From: Rheinheimera sp. A13L
GTDB taxonomy: Bacteria > Pseudomonadota > Gammaproteobacteria > Enterobacterales > Alteromonadaceae
Assembly: GCF_000217935.1 (NCBI RefSeq)
Contig: NZ_AFHI01000011.1
Location: 45,661-109,660, forward strand
Reading direction: 5' to 3'
Length of the DNA stretch: 64,000 bases
Shown piece after piece: positions 17,059 to 25,961 of the stretch (position 1 is the stretch's first letter; each line of letters starts with the position of its first letter). The notes under the pieces are model-generated. The model did not search any database and was not told where the DNA came from. It was given only the letters and a program-made list of their open reading frames with translations. The position numbers and the translations under genes are program-made.

Positions 17059-17193
17059 TTAAGGCAGGACATCTGACTTACCGAACCCTGAACAGGTCAG
17101 AGTGGTTTACAGTTGCGGGTACAGTACAGGATTTACACCTGTTTCCCTCTTCGGTTCATTGCATTAGCCAATAGCTTTTGCAGAACACCTTAA
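17059..17193 (-). promoter_or_regulatory. Cobalamin riboswitch controlling the btuD-btuF operon
   Basis: Read on the minus strand, it shows GGGAAACAGGTG, ACCCGCAACTGTAAACC and a B12-box variant AGTCAGATGTCCTGCC near its 3' end. The closing stem pairs 17188-17193 with 17059-17064 (ttaagg/ccttaa). At about 135 bases it is a compact aptamer, clearly different from the enlarged copy before btuB. It should lower expression of the uptake and salvage operon when B12 is abundant. Confidence 0.92.
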
Positions 17194-17206
17194 ACAAAAC
17201 CAGCGC

Positions 17207-17236
17207 AGTGTAGCAGAGCAGGGGGCCAAACGTCAG
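17207..17236 (-). promoter_or_regulatory. Possible promoter of the cobalamin operon
   Basis: On the minus strand a TACACT -10 box (17207-17212) is preceded, after 18 bases, by CTGACG (17231-17236), a weak -35. Transcription would start a few bases before the riboswitch. The same TACACT -10 is used in front of the btuB riboswitch. Confidence 0.4.
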
Positions 17237-17291
17237 CAGAAATGTCTGGCTGTCTGGAAGGCTTAACTGAAGTAAGCAGAGTCAAACAAGG

Positions 17292-17648
17292 CTACTCTGC
17301 AACCACAGTTTTTGCCAGTTCAGTACCATCGGCTTGTTTGATCAACAAAGTGACAGACTCACCCCGGCGCTTTTTCATCAGGGATTTGGCATCATCCGCA
17401 GGGCAACCTGGAATGCTGCAGTCGGCGATCTTCAGGATCTGATCACCAACCAGCACCCCGGCTTTTTCCGCAGCACCACCTGCAGCAACACCTTTCACTT
17501 TAGCACTGGCCAGGGTGGGATTAAAAAAGCCACCTTCGACAGCAATATCCAGCGCCAGGCCCATTTTCCCTTTTTCGGCAGCCAGAGCTGAACCACAAAA
17601 AACAGAGCAACAAAATCCAACAGATAACAGCAGTAATTTTTTATTCAC
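17292..17648 (-). CDS. Small exported PDZ-domain protein
   Basis: A 118-residue protein with a signal peptide ending near GSALA and little else but one PDZ domain: GLALDIAVEGGFFNP, the internal AAEKAGVLVGDQILKI that forms the PDZ ligand groove, and VTLLIKQADG. There is no protease domain, so it may be a periplasmic adaptor or chaperone-like binder. Two cysteines (CSIPGC) could form a disulfide. It stands alone on the minus strand, just upstream of the cobalamin operon promoter; no functional link is visible. Confidence 0.75.
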   Translation of the reverse strand: MNKKLLLLSVGFCCSVFCGSALAAEKGKMGLALDIAVEGGFFNPTLASAKVKGVAAGGAAEKAGVLVGDQILKIADCSIPGCPADDAKSLMKKRRGESVTLLIKQADGTELAKTVVAE

Positions 17649-17834
17649 GACTATGATTTCCTATCTTTAACTTAACGAATAAAACCAACTATTTACATCA
17701 CTGACAATAAAACGAATACAAGACACAAACAAGCAGAGCCTGAACAAATTCATCAAAGCCAGAGCATCGATTCTGGTAAAGCTGTTTCGGCCGTGCAATA
17801 GTAGAGTTGTCTGATCTGAGCCATGGGATAGTCA

Positions 17835-18632
17835 ATGCTGAAACACCTATTGTCCGCTGTTGTGCCTGTGCTGCTGTTGTACTGTGGCCTGAGCCATGCT
17901 TGTGTGTTGCGGATGGCGGCGGAAACTGACTTTCCCCCTCATTTGATTTTAAAAGATCAACACTGGCAAGGGCAGAGTATTGAACTGCTGCAATTGCTGG
18001 CAAAAGAAGTGGATTGTGAACTGCAGTTTATCAACAGCCCTTGGTTACGTTCTTTGGCACAAATTAAATCCGGCGAGCTGGATTTGGTCAGCCACCTGTC
18101 TTACAGCGAAGGCCGAAAAACCGACTTTGCGTTTATCGGCCCTCATCATATTGAATCTGTTTGGCTTATTGGTGATCCGGATAAACTACCTAAAGTCTCA
18201 AACTTAAAAGATTTAACTCAAGATGTGGATCTGGGGCGCATCGCTGAATTAAATGGCGCTTATTACGGTGAAGAATTTGCTCTGCTCAAACAAAATCCTT
18301 TGTTTGCCAGACAATTGGTCAGTATCAGCAGTATTCAGGACAAGCTGGCGTTACTTGAGGCGGGCAGGGTGAATGCGATATTGGAGGATCACTCGGTACT
18401 GCACTACTGGCAAAGCCATAAGTTTCACAATGCCGACAAATACCAGCCTTTAGTGCTGGTGTACCAAAGCCCGGTTTATTTTGGTTTCAGCAAAGCCAGC
18501 TTATCCAAAGCTATGTTAGTCAGGCTGGAGAAAGCCTGGCAGAAGTTATATGACAGAGGCGACATTACCAAAGTAGTGCAGCTGTATCAGGCAAAAAATG
18601 AAGAGCTGCTGACTCCTTCTGCTAAGTTGTAA
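17835..18632 (+). CDS. Periplasmic solute-binding protein, family 3-like
   Basis: A 265-residue exported protein. After a signal peptide (to about residue 22, LSHA) it has the family-3 binding-protein layout: [38 protein letters not shown] and [13 protein letters not shown]. Related stand-alone proteins lack a cognate transporter and can act as sensors or chaperones; no ABC permease gene is nearby. GGGA lies six bases before the ATG. Ligand unknown. Its last 11 bases overlap the convergent lactate permease gene. Confidence 0.75.
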   Translation: MLKHLLSAVVPVLLLYCGLSHACVLRMAAETDFPPHLILKDQHWQGQSIELLQLLAKEVDCELQFINSPWLRSLAQIKSGELDLVSHLSYSEGRKTDFAFIGPHHIESVWLIGDPDKLPKVSNLKDLTQDVDLGRIAELNGAYYGEEFALLKQNPLFARQLVSISSIQDKLALLEAGRVNAILEDHSVLHYWQSHKFHNADKYQPLVLVYQSPVYFGFSKASLSKAMLVRLEKAWQKLYDRGDITKVVQLYQAKNEELLTPSAKL

Positions 18633-20229
18633 AGGGCAACAGCATCACAGCTACTGCGCTTGCCAGCAGGCAATAGAGCGCCATAGGTATCAGAGTGAAA
18701 CGCATAATTTGCCCTTCCTGACCTGTTAGTTTGACTACTGAAGCTGCAGCGACCACATTCACCACACACAACATATTACCGGCATTGGCCCCCAGCATTT
18801 GCAGTGCCAGTACCAGCTGCAGGGGCAGGTCTGAGTCTGTCGCCAGTTGTTGCTGCATACTGGCAAACATCAGATTGGAAAAGGTAGCAGAACCTGCGAT
18901 AAAGGATCCCAAAGCGCCTACCCAGGGCGCACACCATAACCAGACTTGTGCCAGATGTTCACTGGCAATAGCGGCCAGATACATCGGCATAGCGGGCAAT
19001 TCAGCACTGTTCAGATCTGAATGTAAAAACAACCGCACCATAGGCACAGCGCTTGCCAATGTAATAGCAGCGGGCCAGATCCTGCTTAAGCTTTCAGCTG
19101 TGGCTTTACGTAATAAGTCGCGGCGCTGGTGTTGCCATGGCAGCAGTACTAAGACTGTGACTACAAATAAAGTGCCTGGCAGATACAAAGGTTGTACGGT
19201 CGCGGATAAGGTAGAACCAAAAATAGCGGACCATTGTAATTCCACGGCCTGCAAAGCGGCTTTAAAAGGCAAAAACTCCAGTCGGCTGAGGATCAACAAA
19301 GTGGCCAACAACAGATAAGCGCCCCAGGCTTTTAGCAGATGAAGTGTGCTCAGCGCTGCGCCATCGTCTGCCACTCTTTCTTCCATCTGAGCCTGGCTGC
19401 GCCATACAGTAGCAGGCACAGCCACGCCAAAGCGCACCAATAAGGTCAGCAGTACTAAACCAGACAAAGCGCCTAACAAAGAGGGAAACTCAGGACCCAG
19501 ATAACGAGCGACCAGAAAAGCAGGCAGGCTATAACAAAGCCCGGATAAAAAGGCCAGCGGTGCAATAGCTAAACCCGAACGCCAGCTTGGGGTATCACTA
19601 AAAAAACGGCATAACAACAGGCACATCAGTACGGGGATTAAACTGGCGCAAAGCAAATCAATGCTGGCCGCCATCACAGCGCTTTGTTGAATTAGCTCTG
19701 GCGACACACCGGGTAAACCATTGGTCAGTCCCACCAGGACCGGAGTGCCAATGGCACCAAAAGACACAGGCACTGAATCTGCAATTAAGGTCAACACCAC
19801 TGCAGCCAGAGGTCTGAAACCTAAAGCAATCAGCAAAGGTGCGGCTATAGCGGCAGGTGTACCAAAACCTGCTGCTCCTTCTAAAAATGCTACCAGCAAC
19901 CAGCCAACAAAAAGCAATTGAACACGCTGATCGCTGGATATGCTGGCAAAACCACGACGGATCATCAAAAAGCTGCCATTGTTTTCCAGCAGGTTCAGCA
20001 GCAATAAAGCACCAAACACCACCCACACTACAGTAGCTGCAATCACCAGTCCCTCTGCCATACTGGCGGCTATATCCAGGGTCGATACCGACCATACTGT
20101 GGCACTGAGTAAAGCTGTACCCAGTAAACACAGCGGCATAGCTTTACGGGCAGGCCAGCGTAAAACCACCAGAAAAAGAAACACACTCAGCACAGGAAAA
20201 AGTGCACATAACAGCAGCCAGTAATCCAT
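18622..20229 (-). CDS. L-lactate permease (LctP family)
   Basis: A 535-residue inner-membrane transporter with about 13 hydrophobic segments, matching the LctP/LldP family that imports lactate or glycolate with protons. Signature blocks are [35 protein letters not shown] and the C-terminal [15 protein letters not shown]. No lactate dehydrogenase gene is adjacent, so the exact substrate is inferred. It is a single minus-strand gene; its stop lies inside the end of the solute-binding gene on the other strand. Confidence 0.88.
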   Translation of the reverse strand: MDYWLLLCALFPVLSVFLFLVVLRWPARKAMPLCLLGTALLSATVWSVSTLDIAASMAEGLVIAATVVWVVFGALLLLNLLENNGSFLMIRRGFASISSDQRVQLLFVGWLLVAFLEGAAGFGTPAAIAAPLLIALGFRPLAAVVLTLIADSVPVSFGAIGTPVLVGLTNGLPGVSPELIQQSAVMAASIDLLCASLIPVLMCLLLCRFFSDTPSWRSGLAIAPLAFLSGLCYSLPAFLVARYLGPEFPSLLGALSGLVLLTLLVRFGVAVPATVWRSQAQMEERVADDGAALSTLHLLKAWGAYLLLATLLILSRLEFLPFKAALQAVELQWSAIFGSTLSATVQPLYLPGTLFVVTVLVLLPWQHQRRDLLRKATAESLSRIWPAAITLASAVPMVRLFLHSDLNSAELPAMPMYLAAIASEHLAQVWLWCAPWVGALGSFIAGSATFSNLMFASMQQQLATDSDLPLQLVLALQMLGANAGNMLCVVNVVAAASVVKLTGQEGQIMRFTLIPMALYCLLASAVAVMLLPFTT

Positions 20230-20365
20230 TTGCCTTTGTCCCAGTCCTCACAATTTGTCTGTCGCTAAGGTAGCTGATTTTTACCTGAATAAACCAGATC
20301 TATAACAAAGTCGGATGAATTAGGCAGATAAAGGAAGTAAACAGAGGAATATCAAAGGGATAAAT

Positions 20366-20404
20366 CACAGCCTCTGCAGCACTGTAAAGAGTGCAGAGGC
20401 TGTG
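20366..20404. terminator. Strong stem-loop after the RND efflux operon
   Basis: A perfect 13-base inverted repeat (20366-20378 with 20392-20404) lies about ten bases after the stop of the RND pump gene. The flanking U-runs are short, so it may act as a terminator or as a 3' end stabiliser. Confidence 0.6.
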
Positions 20405-20414
20405 ATGAAAGGGA

Positions 20415-23400
20415 TTAGTGCGGTTGTTCTGACTTAGCTGGCGCTTCCGAGTCCAGTTGCTCCAATTCCTTACTGATGGCTTGTGGCGAACCTGTATTGC
20501 GTGCCAACACCATATAAGCCACAGGCACCACATAAATCGTCAGCAAGGTGGCTACACCCACGCCTGCGAAAATCACCATTCCTATCACCATCCGGCTTTC
20601 CGAGCCCGGACCTGTAGTAACAATCAGCGGAATAGCACTGAATACAGTGGTAAAAGCTGTCATTACAATAGGGCGTAAACGTAAGGCGGAAGCGCGTTTA
20701 ATCGCCTCTTCAAACTCCACTCCCGCATCACGCAGCTGGTTGGCAAATTCGACTATTAAAATACCATTTTTCGCCACCAGACCTATCAGCATCACTAAGC
20801 CTATCTGGCTGTAAATATTCAGCGTCATGCCTGCTAAATACAAACCGGATAAAGCACCCACTAAACCCAGAGGTACAGTCAGCATAATGACAAAAGGATG
20901 GATAAAACTTTCAAATTGAGCGGCCAGGACCAGATAGGTGATCAGCAGTGCCAGGGCAAAAACAAGTAGTGTCGACTGGCCACTTTCCTGAAATAGCAGG
21001 GATTCACCTTTGTAGTCTATGCCCACAGTGCCTTCGATATTGTCTTTGACTGTGGTTTCTAAAAACTCTAAAGCTTCACCTAAGCTGTAACCTGGTGCCA
21101 GGTTGGCCGTGATAGTGATACTACGCATTCTGTTGTAGCGGTTCAGACTGGACGTAGTTGCCGCTTCTTTTAAGGTGACTAAGTTATCCAAAGGAACCAG
21201 TTGACCCGACTGGGTAGAACGTACATAGACATTGCTGATGCTGCCTGGTTGCGCGAAGTCTTTGTCTTCGCCTTCCAGTATCACATCGTATTCTTTACCT
21301 CTGTCGAGGAAAGTAGTCACTCTGCGGCCGCCCAGCATAGCTTCCAGCGCCTGACCTACAGCGCCAACTGATATACCTAAATCCGCAGCCCGCTCGCTGT
21401 TAATTTCGACCAGAACCTGAGGTACTGTTTCTTTGTAGTCATGATCGAGCATTTGCAAATTGGGGTTTTGCGCCGCTTTAGCCAGCACTATATCGCGCCA
21501 CTCTACAAGTTCCTGATAGGTATTGCCCTGAATGACAAACTGCACTGGACGACCACCACCACGGCCTCCACCTAAACCGCTACGCATAAAGGTGAAAGCT
21601 CTGACATCAGGCAACTCGTTGAGCTTACCGCTGACTTCCTGCATCAACTCTGAGGTCCGTCTTTTGCCGTTGGTCCAGTTTTCAGTGCCAACAATAGCTA
21701 TACCACCTGAATTGCCCCAGCCTGGAACACGGATCAGTAAACGATTGAATTCACCTTCTTCATAGTAGGGCATCAGGATATCTTCAATCAGCCGCATATT
21801 GCGGCTGTTGTTGCCATAACTCGCGCCTTCAGCACCACTCATATTGACAAAAAAGGTCCCTCTGTCTTCTTGTGGTGCCAGTTCAGAAGGAATAAGTTTC
21901 AGCAGCATCAGAGTCGCAACAAAACTCAGTACTAACACGGCAAGCGTAGGCCAGCGATAATTCATCACACCATTGAGCTGATTACGATAACCCGTTTCCA
22001 GTCTGGCAAAGCCCTTGTGCATCGCAGCGCTGAATCGGGATTCACGTTTTTTGTGTGTCAGTAATTTACTGGCCAGCATAGGAGAAAGCGTCAGGGCAGT
22101 AATACCTGAGAAAACCACAGCAGCAGCTACTGCTAAGGCAAACTCAGTAAAAAGCTTGCCCAGCTCACCTTGCATAAACACCAGTGGCACAAAAACTGAA
22201 ATTAGCACCAGCGTAGTGGCCACTACGGCAAAACCTACTTCACGGGCGCCACGGTAGGAGGCTAAAAGCGGATGCTCGCCTTCTTCAATACGGCGGTAGA
22301 TGTTTTCCAGAACCACTATGGAGTCATCCACCACTAAACCTATGGCCAGCACCATAGCCAGCAAGGTTAATAAGTTGATAGAAAAATCGAGCGCGTAAAG
22401 CACAGTAACAGCCGCAACTAAGGCCACAGGCACAGTCACAGCCGGAATAAAGGTGGCTCGTAAATTCCCCAGAAACAGGAAGATCACCAGAACCACCATC
22501 CCCATCGCAATACCTAAGGTGTTGTAAACCTCTTTGATAGATTCAGCGATAAATAAGGACGAATCGTAGCCGGGTTCGATCGTAGTGCCTGCAGGTAAAA
22601 TGGCTTTTACTTTTTCCATTTCAGCCCTGGCATTTTTCACTACATCCAGCGTATTGGCTTTGGACTGCTTGATAATGCCGATACCCAACAGGTTTTTACC
22701 GTCACCACGGAATTCGTTTTCTTCATCTTCCGAACTTAAAATCACCTGAGCTACTTCGCCCAAACGCACCAGATAATTGTCTTCACCACGTTTAATTGCT
22801 AAACGGTTAAAGTCCTGCTGGGTTTTGTAAGTTCGTACGACCCGAACTGTAAAGTTACGGTCTTCAGATTTAATATTACCTGCGGGCAGTTCGACGTTTT
22901 CCGCACGCAGCACAGTTTCAATATCCTGCACTGTGACACCACGGGCGGCCATGGCATCTTTATCCAGCCACAAACGCATGGCGTAGCGGCGTTCGCCACC
23001 AATTTGAATACGGGCCACACCATCGACTACAGAAAAACGCTCCACAATATAGCGGTCGGCGTAGTCCGATAATTCAAGGTTGGTCATGGTTTCGCTGTTC
23101 AGCACAAACCAGGCAATAGTGTCGTCATCGCCGTCAGCTTTAAATACTTCGGGCGGGAAAGCCTGATCCGGCAGATTGTCCAGAATACGGGATACCCGTT
23201 CACGCACATCGTTGGCTGCTGCGTCTATGTCACGATCCACATTAAACTCAATGGTGACATTAGAGCGGCCATCACGGCTGTTAGAGTTAATGTTTTTGAT
23301 ACCCTCAATACCCGAGATCCTGTCTTCAATAGGTTGAGTGATTTTGGTCTCAACAATCTCTGCGGAAGCTCCAGGGTAGTCGGTACTGACTGTGACTATA

Positions 23401-23528
23401 GGTGCATCAATATCCGGGAATTCACGCAGTGGCAGCATAGTGAAACAAACAATACCGAAGATCAGTAAAATCAGGTTCACTACAGTGGCAAAAACCGGTC
23501 TTTTGACCGAAACATCTGAAAGCCACAT
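20415..23528 (-). CDS. RND multidrug efflux transporter, inner-membrane permease (AcrB/MexF-like)
   Basis: A 1037-residue proton-driven pump subunit of the HAE-1 type. It starts MWLSDVSVKRPVFATVVNLI, has two large periplasmic loops and twelve predicted helices, and carries the proton-relay pair in GLVVDDSIVVLENIYR. Gly-rich FMRSGLGGGRGGGRP lies in the second periplasmic domain. The adaptor gene is two bases upstream, so they are co-transcribed. No outer-membrane channel gene is present, implying that a TolC-like partner is encoded elsewhere. Substrates cannot be told. Confidence 0.93.
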   Translation of the reverse strand: MWLSDVSVKRPVFATVVNLILLIFGIVCFTMLPLREFPDIDAPIVTVSTDYPGASAEIVETKITQPIEDRISGIEGIKNINSNSRDGRSNVTIEFNVDRDIDAAANDVRERVSRILDNLPDQAFPPEVFKADGDDDTIAWFVLNSETMTNLELSDYADRYIVERFSVVDGVARIQIGGERRYAMRLWLDKDAMAARGVTVQDIETVLRAENVELPAGNIKSEDRNFTVRVVRTYKTQQDFNRLAIKRGEDNYLVRLGEVAQVILSSEDEENEFRGDGKNLLGIGIIKQSKANTLDVVKNARAEMEKVKAILPAGTTIEPGYDSSLFIAESIKEVYNTLGIAMGMVVLVIFLFLGNLRATFIPAVTVPVALVAAVTVLYALDFSINLLTLLAMVLAIGLVVDDSIVVLENIYRRIEEGEHPLLASYRGAREVGFAVVATTLVLISVFVPLVFMQGELGKLFTEFALAVAAAVVFSGITALTLSPMLASKLLTHKKRESRFSAAMHKGFARLETGYRNQLNGVMNYRWPTLAVLVLSFVATLMLLKLIPSELAPQEDRGTFFVNMSGAEGASYGNNSRNMRLIEDILMPYYEEGEFNRLLIRVPGWGNSGGIAIVGTENWTNGKRRTSELMQEVSGKLNELPDVRAFTFMRSGLGGGRGGGRPVQFVIQGNTYQELVEWRDIVLAKAAQNPNLQMLDHDYKETVPQVLVEINSERAADLGISVGAVGQALEAMLGGRRVTTFLDRGKEYDVILEGEDKDFAQPGSISNVYVRSTQSGQLVPLDNLVTLKEAATTSSLNRYNRMRSITITANLAPGYSLGEALEFLETTVKDNIEGTVGIDYKGESLLFQESGQSTLLVFALALLITYLVLAAQFESFIHPFVIMLTVPLGLVGALSGLYLAGMTLNIYSQIGLVMLIGLVAKNGILIVEFANQLRDAGVEFEEAIKRASALRLRPIVMTAFTTVFSAIPLIVTTGPGSESRMVIGMVIFAGVGVATLLTIYVVPVAYMVLARNTGSPQAISKELEQLDSEAPAKSEQPH

Positions 23529-23530
23529 GC

Positions 23531-24586
23531 TTATTGCCCCGCTTTAGTGATCAGTGAGCCAGAGCGGATTTTGGTGGTGCCTTCAATCACCACTTCATCG
23601 CCAGCATTCAGACCAGAGACTATCTCCACCAGACCCGGCATCCGCTGGCCCAACTGAACTTCGGTTTGTGTCACGCTGTTGTCTTTATTCACTACAAAGA
23701 CATAATGTTTGTTTTGTAACGGCACTATGGCCTTTTCAGAGATTTGCAGCGCCTGCAGTTCATCCAGGGTTACACTGACATTCAGCAACATACCTGGGCG
23801 TAATTCCAGTTGCTCGTTAGGCACTAAAGCATGAACTTTCACAGATCGGGTAACAGGGTCTAAACGGGTATCAATGGCCTTGATCTGACCGGTAAATACT
23901 TTACCCGGATAAGCCACACTACTGGAGTTGACCTTCATACCTGGTTTTAACTGAGCCAGGTAATATTCGGCAATACTGAATTCCAGACGGATCAGATTTA
24001 AATCGTCCAGCGTCGTCAGGACAGTACCAGAGGTTAAGTAGGCCCCTTCACTGACCTGGCGTAAACCCAGCACACCACTAAAAGGGGCACGGATCGTCAT
24101 TTCATTTAAACGGGCTTTTACCGCATCTAACTGAGCTTGAGTGGTGTTCACTCTGGTTTGTTGCTCATCCAATAAAGATTGAGCTGTGGCCTGAGTTTTA
24201 GCCAGGTTTTTCACCCTGTTTAACTGGCGTTTTTGATCAAGAAGCGATGCCGACAATTCGGCAACACGGGCACGTTCTTCCACATCGTTTAACTGTGCAA
24301 TCAGCTGACCCTTTTCAACCCGCTGACCTTCATTAATATGCAATGCTGTCAGGTAATCACTGTTATTTGTCACAATTTGTACTGACTCATTCGCAAGAGC
24401 TGTACCAAGGCTGGTCACCTGACGCACTAAAGAAGAAGGACTGACAATTTGGGTATTGACTAAGGTGGCTGAACTTCTCGCCTTTTGTTCTTCTTCAGGT
24501 GCTTGATTTTGAAGAAAAAGGTAGACAACAAATGCCGACATTCCTATCAATAAAACCCATATCAGGCGCGAATTTTTTTGCGTCAC
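23531..24586 (-). CDS. RND efflux periplasmic adaptor (HlyD/AcrA family)
   Basis: A 351-residue membrane-fusion protein. An N-terminal anchor helix (WVLLIGMSAFVVYLFL) is followed by a lipoyl half-motif (LHINEGQRVEKGQLIAQLND), a helical hairpin coiled coil (about residues 95-145), the second lipoyl half (IRAPFSGVLGLRQVSEGAYL) and beta-barrel domains. It links the pump to an outer-membrane channel. First gene of the two-gene minus-strand efflux unit; no regulator gene is adjacent. Confidence 0.92.
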   Translation of the reverse strand: MTQKNSRLIWVLLIGMSAFVVYLFLQNQAPEEEQKARSSATLVNTQIVSPSSLVRQVTSLGTALANESVQIVTNNSDYLTALHINEGQRVEKGQLIAQLNDVEERARVAELSASLLDQKRQLNRVKNLAKTQATAQSLLDEQQTRVNTTQAQLDAVKARLNEMTIRAPFSGVLGLRQVSEGAYLTSGTVLTTLDDLNLIRLEFSIAEYYLAQLKPGMKVNSSSVAYPGKVFTGQIKAIDTRLDPVTRSVKVHALVPNEQLELRPGMLLNVSVTLDELQALQISEKAIVPLQNKHYVFVVNKDNSVTQTEVQLGQRMPGLVEIVSGLNAGDEVVIEGTTKIRSGSLITKAGQ

Positions 24587-24699
24587 GGTAACTCCAGTCT
24601 GGTACTCTTTGAATAATGGGCTTTATTGTAGGGAATATTAGCCAATACAGTGTACTGGTTATCGCAATGACTCAGGTGTTGGTCGTATCGGAGGAGTGA

Positions 24700-24795
24700 A
24701 TGTCGGAACATAAGTGTGAGTTTTGCCACAATATGCGTTTTTACATGGTCTGGGTGGTACTGATGATTGCTTTTTACTTCTGGTATATGGACTAA
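24700..24795 (+). CDS. 31-residue CxxC / single-helix microprotein, coupled to DUF2982 gene
   Basis: A short reading frame beginning MSEHKCEFCHNM, with a CxxC pair at residues 6 and 9 followed by an aromatic-rich hydrophobic segment (about residues 13-30) that could span the membrane. Support that it is translated: GGAGG (24690-24694) is five bases before the ATG, and its TAA overlaps the ATG of the DUF2982 gene (TAATG). I do not recognise a family. It could be a metal- or thiol-linked membrane peptide, or a leader peptide that only couples translation. Confidence 0.6.
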   Translation: MSEHKCEFCHNMRFYMVWVVLMIAFYFWYMD

Positions 24796-25463
24796 TGGAT
24801 AAATTGCAGTACAGAGCAGCTACAGCCCGGGGTGGTGTCAAAACCCTGTTGCTCAGCAGTACAGCGCTGCTGTTGTGGCTGCTGTTATTGCTGTTGATCC
24901 CCGGAGTGTTGCACAGCACAGCCTGGGTGTTATTGCTGATATGTTGTTTACTGGGGCTGTTTACCGGTTATGCCAAACTCACGGAACCTTTGTATGTCAT
25001 AGAACTTGATCAGCAAGGTTTTGCTTACGTGCACCATAAAGGCCGCTGGTTTATTCCCTGGCAAGGCTTCTCTTTTATCTCAATTCCTGAAGTCGCGGGT
25101 GAAGAATTAGCTTACATAGGCGTTAAACTGCGGGACTACGATGAGTTCTTGTTACAACTTCAGCCCCGTTTAGCTGTTAATCTGATGGTGGAGCAGCGTC
25201 ACCTGCTTGTCGCTGCCTTAGGACGCAATTGTCCGACAGGGACTTGCCCTTCTGATCTGCTGATTGAAGTGGGAGAATTCAGGACTGCAACTCGCAGCTA
25301 CAAAGGCGCTATTGCAATGTTTGCCCGACGCATGCAATTATTGCGGCAATTAACTGGTTTTGATCTCTTTATTCCAATAAGTTCTATAGGCACAGAACCT
25401 GCTGATTTTTGCCGCAAAGTGAATCAAATCCGGTTACAATGTTTAAACAATACAGTCACCTAG
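24795..25463 (+). CDS. DUF2982 family membrane protein
   Basis: A 222-residue protein with two adjacent hydrophobic helices near the N-terminus (about residues 18-58) and a cytoplasmic-looking C-terminal domain. Blocks such as GFAYVHHKGRWFIPWQGF, IPEVAGEELAYIGVKLRDYDEFL and IPISSIG match DUF2982, known from Alteromonadales and Vibrionales and without assigned function. I chose the ATG at 24795, which overlaps the stop of the preceding microprotein; the longer frame from 24723 reads through that microprotein and lacks a ribosome site. Confidence 0.75.
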   Translation: MDKLQYRAATARGGVKTLLLSSTALLLWLLLLLLIPGVLHSTAWVLLLICCLLGLFTGYAKLTEPLYVIELDQQGFAYVHHKGRWFIPWQGFSFISIPEVAGEELAYIGVKLRDYDEFLLQLQPRLAVNLMVEQRHLLVAALGRNCPTGTCPSDLLIEVGEFRTATRSYKGAIAMFARRMQLLRQLTGFDLFIPISSIGTEPADFCRKVNQIRLQCLNNTVT

Positions 25464-25527
25464 ACACTTGATGTGCGTCTGTATCATAATGACGCTATAA
25501 AATAAAATTAAAAACGGTATTACAGTT

Positions 25528-25863
25528 ATGAATAATTACGAAAAAGCATTTTTAGTCAGTGGACGTAACACTTTGATCCACAAGCAGAAAAAAGTGGATT
25601 TAGTTATTGTTAATGATACTGGTGATCCGGTTATCGTGGCAACGCGCCATGGTGTCAAAATATTTACCGAAGAAGTTCCTTCCAGTAAAGTCGATGCTAA
25701 GGCCCGTTATCTGGAGTTGGTGGATATCGCCAGTTCAGACGTCTTCAGCGAAAACAAGACCTTGTTATTTGTGCAGGCACTCAATAATAAAGAGTACAAA
25801 GTAGATTACAGCAAAGTGGGAACAGATTTATTTATCCGTATCCACCAAGAGAACTATATTTAA
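25528..25863 (+). CDS. Hypothetical protein (111 residues)
   Basis: I do not recognise this family. It is a small soluble protein without signal peptide, rich in beta-strand-like alternation (VDLVIVNDTGDPVIVATRHGVKIF) and a short charged middle. A well-placed ATG follows AAACGGTATTACAGTT. It lies 64 bases after the DUF2982 gene in the same direction and may share its transcript. Codon use resembles its neighbours, so it is probably a real, long-resident gene. Confidence 0.6.
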   Translation: MNNYEKAFLVSGRNTLIHKQKKVDLVIVNDTGDPVIVATRHGVKIFTEEVPSSKVDAKARYLELVDIASSDVFSENKTLLFVQALNNKEYKVDYSKVGTDLFIRIHQENYI

Positions 25864-25961
25864 TTAGTTGTTGGGTACAAATCCTGCTCCCGGGCAAATA
25901 CAGTCCTTTTGCCTGATGAATTTGTTTTAGTGGCGGCTTGCTTTAAAAGTGGTAATTGCTT

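Noticed and set aside
18731..19318. 195-codon plus-strand frame inside the lactate permease gene
   Set aside because: Antisense shadow of a membrane-protein gene; Ser/Thr/Ala-rich composition is the expected mirror of hydrophobic codons.
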